Assembly: GCA_027000685.1 (NCBI GenBank)
Contig: JALTNN010000045.1
Span: 1 to 5,352, forward strand
DNA length: 5,352 bases
DNA from: Microcaldota archaeon
Lineage (GTDB): Archaea; Iainarchaeota; Iainarchaeia; JAADDC01
Direction: 5' to 3'
The notes beneath the pieces were generated by a model, which was given only the letters and a program-made list of their open reading frames with translations, was not told the DNA's origin and ran no database searches. Shown in pieces: positions 1 to 5,103 of this stretch (position 1 is the stretch's first letter; each line of letters opens with the position of its first letter). The translations under genes and the position numbers were made by a program.

Positions 1-93
1 GTCCTTCGTTCTGAACGTGGTTCCGATGTGGACTCCGGAGGAGAGGTACTGTTCCACGGGGACGAGGAGCTGGACGTTCTTCCTTCTCGCCAT
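1..93 (-). CDS. rpsB: Ribosomal protein uS2 (30S S2), N-terminal fragment
   Basis: The minus strand opens with ATG at 93-91 and stays open for 31 codons to the left edge. The peptide begins MARRKNVQLLVPVEQYL and continues SSGVHIGTTFRTKD. This matches the archaeal uS2 start, where LLVP.E.YL..GVHIGT..KTKD is the familiar pattern. The protein is a small-subunit ribosomal component; only its first 31 residues are in the window. There is no purine-rich ribosome-binding site just before the ATG, but a TATA-like TTTAATAG at 124-117 is centred about 28 nt upstream, which fits a leaderless or nearly leaderless mRNA. The HD-domain gene ends only 26 bp upstream, so read-through from it is also possible. 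Identification rests on motif recognition alone, but the motif is distinctive. Confidence 0.88.
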   Translation of the reverse strand, partial: MARRKNVQLLVPVEQYLSSGVHIGTTFRTKD

Positions 94-116
94 GGTTAGA
101 TGTTACACACGATAAT

Positions 117-124
117 CTATTAAA
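117..124 (-). promoter_or_regulatory. Candidate TATA box for rpsB
   Basis: On the minus strand the sequence TTTAATAG is centred about 28 nt before the uS2 ATG, the spacing expected if transcription starts at or within a few bases of the start codon. It overlaps the stop codon (TAA, 122-120) of the upstream HD-domain gene. The call rests on position and A+T content; no transcript data are available. Confidence 0.45.
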
Positions 125-1148
125 GTTCGTGGTAATTGCTCCTCGGAACCTTCTCGGGGTCAATGGCCACGAACCAGTGGACCCTCTCCTCCTCTGACCT
201 CCTCAGGGACCTTATGAGCGGGGAGGCCTGGATGAGGGTCCTTCCGTCCTCAAGATATACATCGGGTTTCGAGTAGAACGTGGGCCTCTTCCCGAGTATG
301 ACGGTCTCTTCACCATATTGCCCAGCGAGTTTCTCGTAGAGATCCCTCGCCTCCCCCTCATCGCCCCTGAAGACAACCTTGAATATCCTCCTGTCCTCTA
401 TCCTCCTCCACCACACGCTCCCAACGCCCCTGAAGGCAGATATAACTGCAGGCTCGTCCATCACCATGATATCCTCCGCTCCGTAGTGGTCAAGTAGCTC
501 GCTCACGGCCCTCACGAACATTTCGTCGAGGACGAGGAGGGTCTTGTGGTAATAGACCGCGTCGCCGAGGATGAACCTCGCTACGAAGAGGTGTTCCGCG
601 TTCGCAAGAACCTTGTTCCTTATGACGAGCCTCCCTCCATCCACGTACATGTTCCTCACGAGCCTGTCCCACTGGAGGTAGCCTATCCTTACTCCTGTAA
701 AGTAGGAGTCCCTTATTATGTAGTCTATCCTGTCCGAGCCCACGCCGCCGTGCACGAGCGGGTTCTCCTCGTTCTTGAAGACTTCCTTTACCGAGAACAC
801 CGTGTCTGTAAGTATTTCTCCTGCGAGCTTCCTCCCCATCCTCTCGTGGTCTATCCTGTACCCCAGCCTGTTCAGAGCCGTTTCCATGAGGTGTGAGAAC
901 GGTGGGTGTCCCACGTCGTGGAGGAGGGCGTATGCCCAGACCGAGGGGTTGTCCGTGGCGTGTCTCGTGACGTGGAAGACGCCCAGCGAGTGCTCGAACC
1001 TCGTGTGGTTCGCGGAGGGGTATATGTACCTCACAAGGGCGAGCTGCGATATCCTCCTCAGCCGCTGAAAGAGTGGATGGTCTACGATGGGAAGGAACTC
1101 CTCCGGAACCTCGATGTCGCCGTGTAGTGGGTCTCTTATGTACTTCAT
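120..1148 (-). CDS. HD-domain phosphohydrolase, SAMHD1/dGTPase-like (COG1078 type)
   Basis: This 342-residue soluble protein belongs to the HD superfamily of metal-dependent phosphohydrolases, in the branch that includes SAMHD1 and bacterial dNTP triphosphohydrolases. The start MKYIRDPLHGDI is the usual opening of the family. Metal-site residues are H53 (RFEHSLG), H77-D78 (LLHDVGHPPFSH) and D139 (GSDRIDYIIRDSYFTG), so the active site is complete. The family-typical AVYYHKT lies at 197-203. The C-terminal 100 residues form the less conserved accessory part. The likely substrate is a (deoxy)nucleoside triphosphate or another nucleotide, but this cannot be read from sequence. The start at 1148 is supported by a TTTAATTAAA box centred 25 nt upstream, implying a leaderless mRNA. 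tRNA-Leu ends 31 bp upstream, and uS2 follows 26 bp downstream. Confidence 0.88.
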   Translation of the reverse strand: MKYIRDPLHGDIEVPEEFLPIVDHPLFQRLRRISQLALVRYIYPSANHTRFEHSLGVFHVTRHATDNPSVWAYALLHDVGHPPFSHLMETALNRLGYRIDHERMGRKLAGEILTDTVFSVKEVFKNEENPLVHGGVGSDRIDYIIRDSYFTGVRIGYLQWDRLVRNMYVDGGRLVIRNKVLANAEHLFVARFILGDAVYYHKTLLVLDEMFVRAVSELLDHYGAEDIMVMDEPAVISAFRGVGSVWWRRIEDRRIFKVVFRGDEGEARDLYEKLAGQYGEETVILGKRPTFYSKPDVYLEDGRTLIQASPLIRSLRRSEEERVHWFVAIDPEKVPRSNYHEL

Positions 1149-1168
1149 GCAGAATTCTTTGCTGGAAG

Positions 1169-1178
1169 TTTAATTAAA
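1169..1178 (-). promoter_or_regulatory. TATA box of the HD phosphohydrolase gene
   Basis: The palindromic TTTAATTAAA is centred about 25 nt before the ATG at 1148, so the transcript should begin at the start codon. It sits one base from the 3' end of tRNA-Leu and may also supply the short T run used to end that tRNA transcript. Confidence 0.6.
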
Positions 1179-1179
1179 G

Positions 1180-1263
1180 TGCGGGGGGTGGGATTCGAAC
1201 CCACGAAGGGACTTACCCACCGGACCCTGAATCCGGCCCCTTTGGCCGCTCGGGCACCCCCGC
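1180..1263 (-). tRNA. tRNA-Leu (anticodon CAG)
   Basis: The minus strand folds into a class II tRNA of 84 nt with A73 as discriminator. The acceptor stem is GCGGGGG paired with CCCCCGC. The D arm has a short CCC/GGG stem with a large loop. The anticodon arm is CCGGA-TTCAGGG-TCCGG, giving anticodon CAG. A long variable arm is closed by GGG/CCC, and the T arm is GTGGG-TTCGAAT-CCCAC. The long variable arm, CAG anticodon and A discriminator agree on leucine. The CCA end is not encoded: the base after A73 starts CTT. No intron is seen. Confidence 0.96.
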
Positions 1264-1285
1264 CCAATTAGTAAGCTCCGGAGTG

Positions 1286-1295
1286 TATCTTAAAG
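1286..1295 (-). promoter_or_regulatory. TATA box of tRNA-Leu
   Basis: CTTTAAGATA on the minus strand is centred about 27 nt before the tRNA-Leu 5' end (1263). It lies 17 bp downstream of the RuBisCO stop codon, so the tRNA has its own promoter in a 48-bp gap. Confidence 0.55.
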
Positions 1296-1311
1296 GGATT
1301 ACGGAACGTGC

Positions 1312-2613
1312 TCACCTCGGACTCACCGTGCCCCACTTCTCCAGAGCCTTACGGAGCTCGGGGTACTTGCCAGCGGCTTCCTCGAGCGTGAGGCCGTCCA
1401 TGTATGCATGGATGGCCTGGACCACCGCCTTGGCACCAGCATGCGATCCGTCTGGGTGTCCGTGTACTCCGCCGCCGACCTGTATGCATATCTCCGTAGT
1501 CCCGTAAACCTCGAAGAGGGCCGGGATGAGGCCGGGGTGTAGCCCCCCGGAGGCCACGGGCAGCATAGGCTTGATGTGGCCCCAGTCCTGCGGTAGTCTC
1601 TTGAGGGGAACTTCCTCCACTTTCTCCCCCGTGATCTCTTCGTATATCATCCTCACCTCTTCTTTCTTCCCCTCCATCTTGCCCACGCCCGTCCCAATGT
1701 GGAGGTTGTCGGCCCCCGCGAGCCTGGCAAGCTTCGCTATAAAGAGCATTGTCATGCCGTGATCGGGGAGCCTGTCTATGGCCGCGTGCATGGCCCTGTG
1801 GGCGTGGATTGCCATGTCGAGTTCGCGGGCGAGCTCAGCCGCCGTCTGTAGTGCGGACCAGCCGGTTGTCAGTATGTCGAGCATTAGGTAACGGAAGCCG
1901 TAGTCGTGTAAGAGCTCAATCCTCCTCTCCATCTCCCTAAGGGTGGGGGACGTGACGTTTATGAACGCATCCTTCACTTCTCCCGTCTCCTCCTCCGCCC
2001 GGTCCCTTGCCCGGGCCACGAGCCTTACCCTCTCCTCGAAGCGGTTGAAGGACTGGTCTGTGAGGTTCTCGTCGTCCTTTATGACATCGAAGCCTCCTGT
2101 GTATATCTCGTAGGCGATCTTTGCATGCTGCTCTGCCGTCATGCCGATCTTTGGCTTCGGAACACTTGCGGTGACTGTGAGGGGGCCTTTTTTCTTAAAG
2201 ATCTTCTTTATGGCGTCCTTTCCGTAATTGGGCCCTCTGAAGTGCTTTATGTACTCCCTCGGTAGTGTGGCGTCGATGAGTTTGAGTCTTTCAACGGCCC
2301 TCATGCCGTATATATTACCCGCGATCCCGCTAAGTAGCTGGGGTATGCTCCCGGGCTCCCAGAGGACGAGGGGATAGGCGACCTTGACATGCTCCTCCGT
2401 GTACCAGAAGGCGCGCGCCCGCATGCTGTATATCCTCTCGTCGAGGGTGGTGAGGGTCGTCCAGGTACCTATCGAGCTCTCCGAGGCAATCCTGCCAATA
2501 ACATCTTCTACCTCCATTCCCTCCGCCGGCCTAAAGCGGAACAGCACAACAAGGTCGTCCTGTTTAGGTTTGTAGGATGTGTCGACGAAGTCCCTATACC
2601 ACTCGAAGGACAT
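1312..2613 (-). CDS. rbcL: Form III RuBisCO large subunit
   Basis: Ribulose-1,5-bisphosphate carboxylase large chain (433 residues, usual archaeal length). Numbering here starts two residues earlier, at the upstream Met (2619). Catalytic residues are all present: E47 and T52-W53, N102, K155 and K157 (SVPKPKIG), the carbamylated K181 with D183 and E184 (KDDENLTDQ), H274-R275 (HAHRAMHA), H307, loop-6 K314 (GTGVGKMEG), S357-G-G and G382-G-G. It is therefore an active-type enzyme, not a form IV RuBisCO-like protein. No small subunit is present, as expected for form III. Loop 6 has the shorter form, like methanogen (III-a) or plant enzymes; the Thermococcus type (III-b) is one residue longer as I recall it. 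Known roles are AMP/nucleoside ribose salvage or the reductive hexulose-phosphate pathway. I chose ATG 2613 because the TATA-like box is centred 27 nt before it, against only 21 nt for ATG 2619. The gene lies alone between two tRNA genes. Confidence 0.95.
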   Translation of the reverse strand: MSFEWYRDFVDTSYKPKQDDLVVLFRFRPAEGMEVEDVIGRIASESSIGTWTTLTTLDERIYSMRARAFWYTEEHVKVAYPLVLWEPGSIPQLLSGIAGNIYGMRAVERLKLIDATLPREYIKHFRGPNYGKDAIKKIFKKKGPLTVTASVPKPKIGMTAEQHAKIAYEIYTGGFDVIKDDENLTDQSFNRFEERVRLVARARDRAEEETGEVKDAFINVTSPTLREMERRIELLHDYGFRYLMLDILTTGWSALQTAAELARELDMAIHAHRAMHAAIDRLPDHGMTMLFIAKLARLAGADNLHIGTGVGKMEGKKEEVRMIYEEITGEKVEEVPLKRLPQDWGHIKPMLPVASGGLHPGLIPALFEVYGTTEICIQVGGGVHGHPDGSHAGAKAVVQAIHAYMDGLTLEEAAGKYPELRKALEKWGTVSPR

Positions 2614-2635
2614 GCCCATAATAGAGCATGTGGTG

Positions 2636-2644
2636 TTAAAAATT
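2636..2644 (-). promoter_or_regulatory. TATA box of the RuBisCO gene
   Basis: AATTTTTAA on the minus strand lies 8 bp past the CCA end of tRNA-Ala. Its centre is 27 nt before ATG 2613 and 21 nt before ATG 2619. The other TATA-start spacings in this window are 25-28 nt, so it favours the second Met as a leaderless start. The T5 run may also end the tRNA-Ala transcript. Confidence 0.5.
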
Positions 2645-2652
2645 GTGGAGGA

Positions 2653-2727
2653 TGGTGGACCCGCCGGGATTCGAACCCGGGGCCTCCCGCTCGCAAGGCG
2701 GGCGCTCTACCGCTGAGCTACGGGCCC
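2653..2727 (-). tRNA. tRNA-Ala (anticodon TGC), CCA encoded
   Basis: The minus strand gives a complete cloverleaf. The acceptor is GGGCCCG/CGGGTCC with the G3-U70 wobble that is the alanine identity element. The D arm is GCTC/GAGC with a 7-nt loop. The anticodon arm is CCCGC-CTTGCGA-GCGGG, giving TGC. The variable loop has 5 nt and the T arm is CCGGG-TTCGAAT-CCCGG. The discriminator is A (2656), followed by an encoded CCA (2655-2653), unlike tRNA-Leu in the same window. There is no intron. No A+T-rich box lies at the expected distance upstream (around 2754 is GC-rich). The nearest candidate is at 2835-2842, before an 18-nt copy of this tRNA's own 5' end. Confidence 0.97.
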
Positions 2728-2729
2728 AC
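2712..2729 (-). repeat. Direct repeat, tRNA-Ala copy (5' end of the gene)
   Basis: These 18 nt cover the last two leader bases, the acceptor 5' strand and the start of the D arm of tRNA-Ala. They match 2794-2811 in the same orientation at 17 of 18 positions; the one difference is G versus C in the acceptor strand. The two copies flank 64 bp. Confidence 0.8.
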
Positions 2730-2793
2730 GATACGTCCGGTCGAGCGCAACGGGTACCGCACCCGCTCCGGGGTTACAGGGGCGGAGCCCCGT
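2730..2793 (-). other. GC-rich segment with overlapping hairpins between the repeats
   Basis: This 64-bp stretch has no credible coding frame. On the minus strand it (with edge bases) can form GGGGC-TCC-GCCCC, or alternatively a 6-bp GCTCCG/CGGAGC stem with a 12-nt loop. A second hairpin, AGCGGGT/ACCCGTT, has a 5-nt loop. The first two share bases and exclude each other, and the first also competes with the hairpin of the upstream tRNA-like copy. In a thermophile such GC-rich pairing in an intergenic gap often marks structured RNA, but I recognise no known family. Confidence 0.35.
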
Positions 2794-2811
2794 GCTGAGC
2801 TACGGGGCCAC
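2794..2811 (-). repeat. Direct repeat, upstream partial copy of the tRNA-Ala 5' end
   Basis: The minus strand reads GTGGCCCCGTAGCTCAGC, 17 of 18 identical to the start of tRNA-Ala 82 bp downstream. Similarity stops after the first bases of the D loop. No matching 3' acceptor strand or TTCGAAT T arm follows, so this is not a complete tRNA gene. The acceptor-like GGCCCCG can instead pair with CGGGGCT a few bases further on, giving a 7-bp hairpin with a 10-nt loop. It may be a tRNA relic, one end of an inserted segment, or part of a tRNA leader RNA. Confidence 0.7.
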
Positions 2812-2834
2812 CAAAGATGTGGTGGAAAGGAAGG

Positions 2835-2842
2835 TTTTAGAA
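2835..2842 (-). promoter_or_regulatory. Possible TATA box for the tRNA-Ala transcript
   Basis: TTCTAAAA on the minus strand is centred about 28 nt before position 2811, where the partial tRNA-Ala copy begins. It is the best A+T-rich element upstream of tRNA-Ala, but it lies about 111 nt from the mature tRNA 5' end. If used, the precursor would carry a leader of about 84 nt. The match to the archaeal TATA consensus is modest. Confidence 0.3.
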
Positions 2843-2861
2843 GGTATGGTATAAGTTTAGA

Positions 2862-2912
2862 GGGGGATGAGACGGGATTACGCTGAACGGTGATGAGGCA
2901 CCCCGGCTGAAC
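2862..2912 (+). ncRNA. Possible archaeal box C/D guide RNA
   Basis: On the plus strand the elements of a small methylation-guide RNA occur in the right order and nearly the right spacing. They are a C-like box GGGATGA (2864-2870, one mismatch to RTGATGA), 12 nt, D' box CTGA (2883-2886), 3 nt, C' box GTGATGA (2890-2896), 10 nt, and D box CTGA (2907-2910). A pyrimidine tract ending in T5 follows at 2936-2940. Against it, the C box is imperfect, the second guide is 10 rather than about 12 nt, and no convincing terminal stem is seen. I could not assign an rRNA target by eye. It could be chance within the leader region of the next gene. Confidence 0.3.
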
Positions 2913-2921
2913 TTTCTTAAG
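2913..2921 (+). promoter_or_regulatory. Candidate TATA box of the aminopeptidase operon
   Basis: TTTCTTAAG is centred 27 nt before the GTG at 2944, matching the spacing seen for the other genes here and implying a leaderless transcript that begins at the GTG. The match to the consensus is only partial. Confidence 0.4.
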
Positions 2922-2943
2922 AACCCCCTCCCTTCTTTTTAGG

Positions 2944-3921
2944 GTGTGGAAGAGAGGAGCGGAAGTGGTTGTGCGGGAGTGTCTTGAGGTAAAAGATAGC
3001 GATACCGTTCTCGTAGTCGCAGACTACGCAAACAGGGAAATAGGTGATGCCCTCCTCGAAGCGGCAAGAGATGTTTCACGTTCCTACCTCGCCCTTCTCG
3101 AGGACTTCACGGAGAGGCCCGCGAGGGAATATCCCTGGCCCCTCAGGGAGTACGTGGAGTGGATCAAGCCAACCGTTAGCATCTATACCGCCACCGTCCA
3201 GCCGGGGGAGCTCCCCTTGAGGAAGGGCTACGTGGAACACGTGACATCACTCGGGGCGAAGCACGCCCACATGCCCGGGGTCAACAAGGAGATCTTCAGA
3301 ACGGGATTAAGGTCGTGTAAGGACGTAGAGGAGGTCACAGAGCGTGTGTACGATATCCTGGTCCGGTCGAGGGATGTCGAGGTGAGAACGGATCTTGGCA
3401 CCGAGCTGTACGTAAGGGTGGGAAGGTATAGGTGGGTGAAGGACACGGGTAGAATTGCCTACGGCGAATGGGGGAACCTGCCCGGCGGTGAGGTGTTCAC
3501 GACCCCGGAGAGCGTCGAGGGGATTGCGGTGGTGGACGGTTGTCTCGGGGACTACTTCAAGAAGTACGGGAGGCTGAAAGAACCTGTGACGTTTGTCATA
3601 GAGGGTTCTGAGCTCGTGGACGTCAGGAGCGAGAACGAAGACCTCGCAGCCGAGGTATGGAAGTATCTCTCGGAGGCCGAGAACGGAGTTCGGGTGGGTG
3701 AGTTCGCTGTGGGTACAAACGTCAACGTGACGGAGATCATAGGGAACCTCCTACAAGACGAGAAACACCCTGGCGTGCATATAGCCTTCGGGGACCCACT
3801 CGGAGAGAAGACCGGGGCCGAATGGGAGAGTAGTGTCCACGTGGATGGTGTAATCACGAAAACAGATGTGGTGGTGGACGGGAGATGGCTGATGAGAAGG
3901 GGGACATTCGTCTTCGAGTGA
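2944..3921 (+). CDS. M29-family (aminopeptidase T-like) metallopeptidase
   Basis: This cytoplasmic protein of 325 residues resembles the thermophilic metalloprotease family M29 (COG2309), whose characterised members are two-metal aminopeptidases. The C-terminal catalytic domain has the family landmarks in order: RTDLG (148-152), GNLPGGEVF (177-185, ligand E183), VGEFAVGTN (251-259, E253), QDEKHPGVHIAFG (271-283, E273 and H279) and SSVHVDGV (296-303, H299 and D301). All metal-binding positions known from bacterial AmpT are therefore filled. The protein is shorter than bacterial AmpT (about 410 residues); the reduction appears to lie in the N-terminal half. The tyrosine that follows HIALG in bacterial enzymes is not obvious. 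The start is GTG 2944; no ATG alternative fits the N-terminal homology. It overlaps the next gene by GTGA. The natural substrate is unknown. Confidence 0.85.
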   Translation: MWKRGAEVVVRECLEVKDSDTVLVVADYANREIGDALLEAARDVSRSYLALLEDFTERPAREYPWPLREYVEWIKPTVSIYTATVQPGELPLRKGYVEHVTSLGAKHAHMPGVNKEIFRTGLRSCKDVEEVTERVYDILVRSRDVEVRTDLGTELYVRVGRYRWVKDTGRIAYGEWGNLPGGEVFTTPESVEGIAVVDGCLGDYFKKYGRLKEPVTFVIEGSELVDVRSENEDLAAEVWKYLSEAENGVRVGEFAVGTNVNVTEIIGNLLQDEKHPGVHIAFGDPLGEKTGAEWESSVHVDGVITKTDVVVDGRWLMRRGTFVFE

Positions 3922-4217
3922 AGAGAGATGTCGAGGTCTTCATGAAGAGCCTTGGTAGCACGGCGTCCGAGATTCAGGTGTTCCTTGTGCTCCAGAGGGA
4001 GCGGAGGTACCTCTCCGTAAAGGAGATAGAGGAGGCCACGGGACTCTCGACGAAGAGCGTGAGGAGTGCTCTAAAGAGGCTTGAGGAAAAGGAGCTCGTT
4101 CGGGTGAAGGAGAAGGGTAACAGGAAGTTCTATAGGGCTGTATCGGTCAAAGAACTCATGGAGATGTGGAGAAGAAAGGTTGAAGATGCCCTTTCCCATC
4201 TTTTCAGGCGTCCCTGA
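3918..4217 (+). CDS. Small TrmB-like winged-helix transcriptional regulator
   Basis: This 99-residue basic protein is essentially one winged helix-turn-helix domain. After an N-terminal helix ([16 protein letters not shown]) come [30 protein letters not shown] (32-61), which is the HTH with its recognition helix, and the wing [13 protein letters not shown]. The pattern matches the DNA-binding domain of archaeal TrmB/MarR-like regulators. No sugar-binding effector domain follows, so it is either a stand-alone regulator or sensed through another protein. I chose GTG 3918 because it gives the GTGA overlap with the aminopeptidase stop codon and a natural N-terminus. ATG 3885 would overlap by 37 bp and add 11 residues; ATG 3942 would cut into the first helix. 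No good ribosome-binding site is close to the GTG, so translation is probably coupled. Targets are unknown; the aminopeptidase operon itself is a natural guess. Its 3' end overlaps radA by 14 bp. Confidence 0.75.
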   Translation: MKRDVEVFMKSLGSTASEIQVFLVLQRERRYLSVKEIEEATGLSTKSVRSALKRLEEKELVRVKEKGNRKFYRAVSVKELMEMWRRKVEDALSHLFRRP

Positions 4218-5100
4218 TGCCCTCCGGTTTTATCGTGAACACCACCTCGCCCTCGGGGAGGTGCGGCGAGTCCACGAGCCTCGCTATCCTCTTATCACCC
4301 TTGCCCTTCCTGAGGTACACCCTGTATGTAGCCGCGTGGGCGAGCACGTGTCCCCCAACTGGCTCCGTGGGGTCTCCGAAGAGAATGTCAGGTTTTGCCA
4401 TCACCTGGTTCGTCACGACGACGGCAAGGTTGTAGGCATCAGCAAGCCTCTGGAGTGTGTGGATGTGGCGGTTTAGTTTCTGCTGTCTCTCCGCGAGCTT
4501 CCCCCTACCCACGTACTCCGCCCTGAAGTGGGAGGTGAGGGAGTCAACCACGACGAGCTTAATGTTCTTCTCCTCCACGATCTCCTTCGCCTTCTCGGCA
4601 AGGAGCATTTGGTGATCCGAGTTGTAAGCTCTCGCAACGTATATTCTATTTAGCACCTCATCGGGGTCGAGCCCGACCCCCTCCGCCATGGCTCTTATTC
4701 TTTCAGGCCTAAACGTTCCCTCGGTATCAATATAGAGGGCGGCTCCGTCGAGTCCTCCCTTCTCAAAGGGGAGTTGGACAGTAACGGCGAGTTGGTGACA
4801 GATTTGGGTTTTTCCGGATCCAAACTTCCCGTAGAACTCGGTTATAGCCTGTGTCTCAACCCCTCCACCGAGGAGGGAGTCGAGGTTGTTGGACATTGTG
4901 GTTATCCTTACGACTTCCTTCCTCTTTTCAAGGAGCTCTGCGGCCGTCATCCAACCCATCTCAAGGGCTTCTCTGGCGGCGTTGATGATCTTAAGGGCCT
5001 GTGTCTCGCCGAGTCCTGCCACCTCTACGAGCTCCATGGGGGAGGCCACTGCTATTGACTCGAGGGTGTTGTAGCCGGCCGCGTACAACTTTTCAGCTGT
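4204..5100 (-). CDS. radA: Archaeal DNA recombinase RadA, missing its N-terminus
   Basis: RadA is the archaeal RecA/Rad51-family strand-exchange ATPase. Residues are counted from the in-frame Met at 5343. Authentic RadA runs from about T82 (5100) to the stop. It begins inside the N-terminal helix-hairpin-helix domain ([22 protein letters not shown]), then the linker, Walker A GKFGSGKT (172-179), Walker B LVVVD (263-267), [23 protein letters not shown], the L2 region with [11 protein letters not shown] and VGGH, and the closing [17 protein letters not shown]. About 298 residues are RadA; complete family members have about 320-350, so roughly the first 40-60 (including the usual LPGVG start) are absent. 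The polymerisation motif is WMTA rather than the common FxxA. Upstream of about 5100 the frame continues as bacterial SerC, so the true radA start is not in this window. The gene is convergent with the wHTH gene. Confidence 0.93.
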   Translation of the reverse strand, partial: TAEKLYAAGYNTLESIAVASPMELVEVAGLGETQALKIINAAREALEMGWMTAAELLEKRKEVVRITTMSNNLDSLLGGGVETQAITEFYGKFGSGKTQICHQLAVTVQLPFEKGGLDGAALYIDTEGTFRPERIRAMAEGVGLDPDEVLNRIYVARAYNSDHQMLLAEKAKEIVEEKNIKLVVVDSLTSHFRAEYVGRGKLAERQQKLNRHIHTLQRLADAYNLAVVVTNQVMAKPDILFGDPTEPVGGHVLAHAATYRVYLRKGKGDKRIARLVDSPHLPEGEVVFTIKPEGIRDA

Positions 5101-5103
5101 GCG
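5080..5103 (-). other. Chimeric junction between radA and bacterial serC
   Basis: Protein identity, codon choice and base composition all change within these codons (read as RTAEKLYAA). Upstream codons are A/T-ending and low in G+C (att, tat, aat, caa); downstream codons are C/G-rich (gcg gcc ggc tac aac acc ctc gag). The residues AEKLYAA plausibly occur in both parents: RadA has TAEKL..AGY and SerC has AE.LY..ID here. The exact crossover therefore cannot be placed more finely. Confidence 0.8.

Noticed and set aside
546..1127. Several plus-strand open frames inside the HD-domain gene
   Set aside because: They lie antisense to a gene with complete family motifs, have no recognisable domains, and follow from its GC-rich codon pattern.
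1312..2619. Form IV RuBisCO-like protein
   Set aside because: RuBisCO-like proteins lose several active-site residues; here every catalytic and carbamylation-site residue is present.
2738..2811. A second complete tRNA gene upstream of tRNA-Ala
   Set aside because: Only the 5' acceptor and D-arm start are present; there is no matching 3' acceptor strand or TTCGAAT T loop.
2389..2886. Plus-strand 165-codon open frame across the RuBisCO start and tRNA-Ala
   Set aside because: It is antisense to RuBisCO and to the tRNA. Its middle reads RRDSNPGPPA...LPLSYGP, the typical false peptide made by translating a tRNA gene backwards.
3228..3857. Minus-strand open frames inside the aminopeptidase gene
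   Set aside because: Serine/threonine-rich antisense translations with no family similarity; the plus-strand frame carries all M29 motifs.
4217..5074. Plus-strand open frames opposite radA
   Set aside because: Antisense shadows of the well-conserved RadA frame; no start signals or domains.
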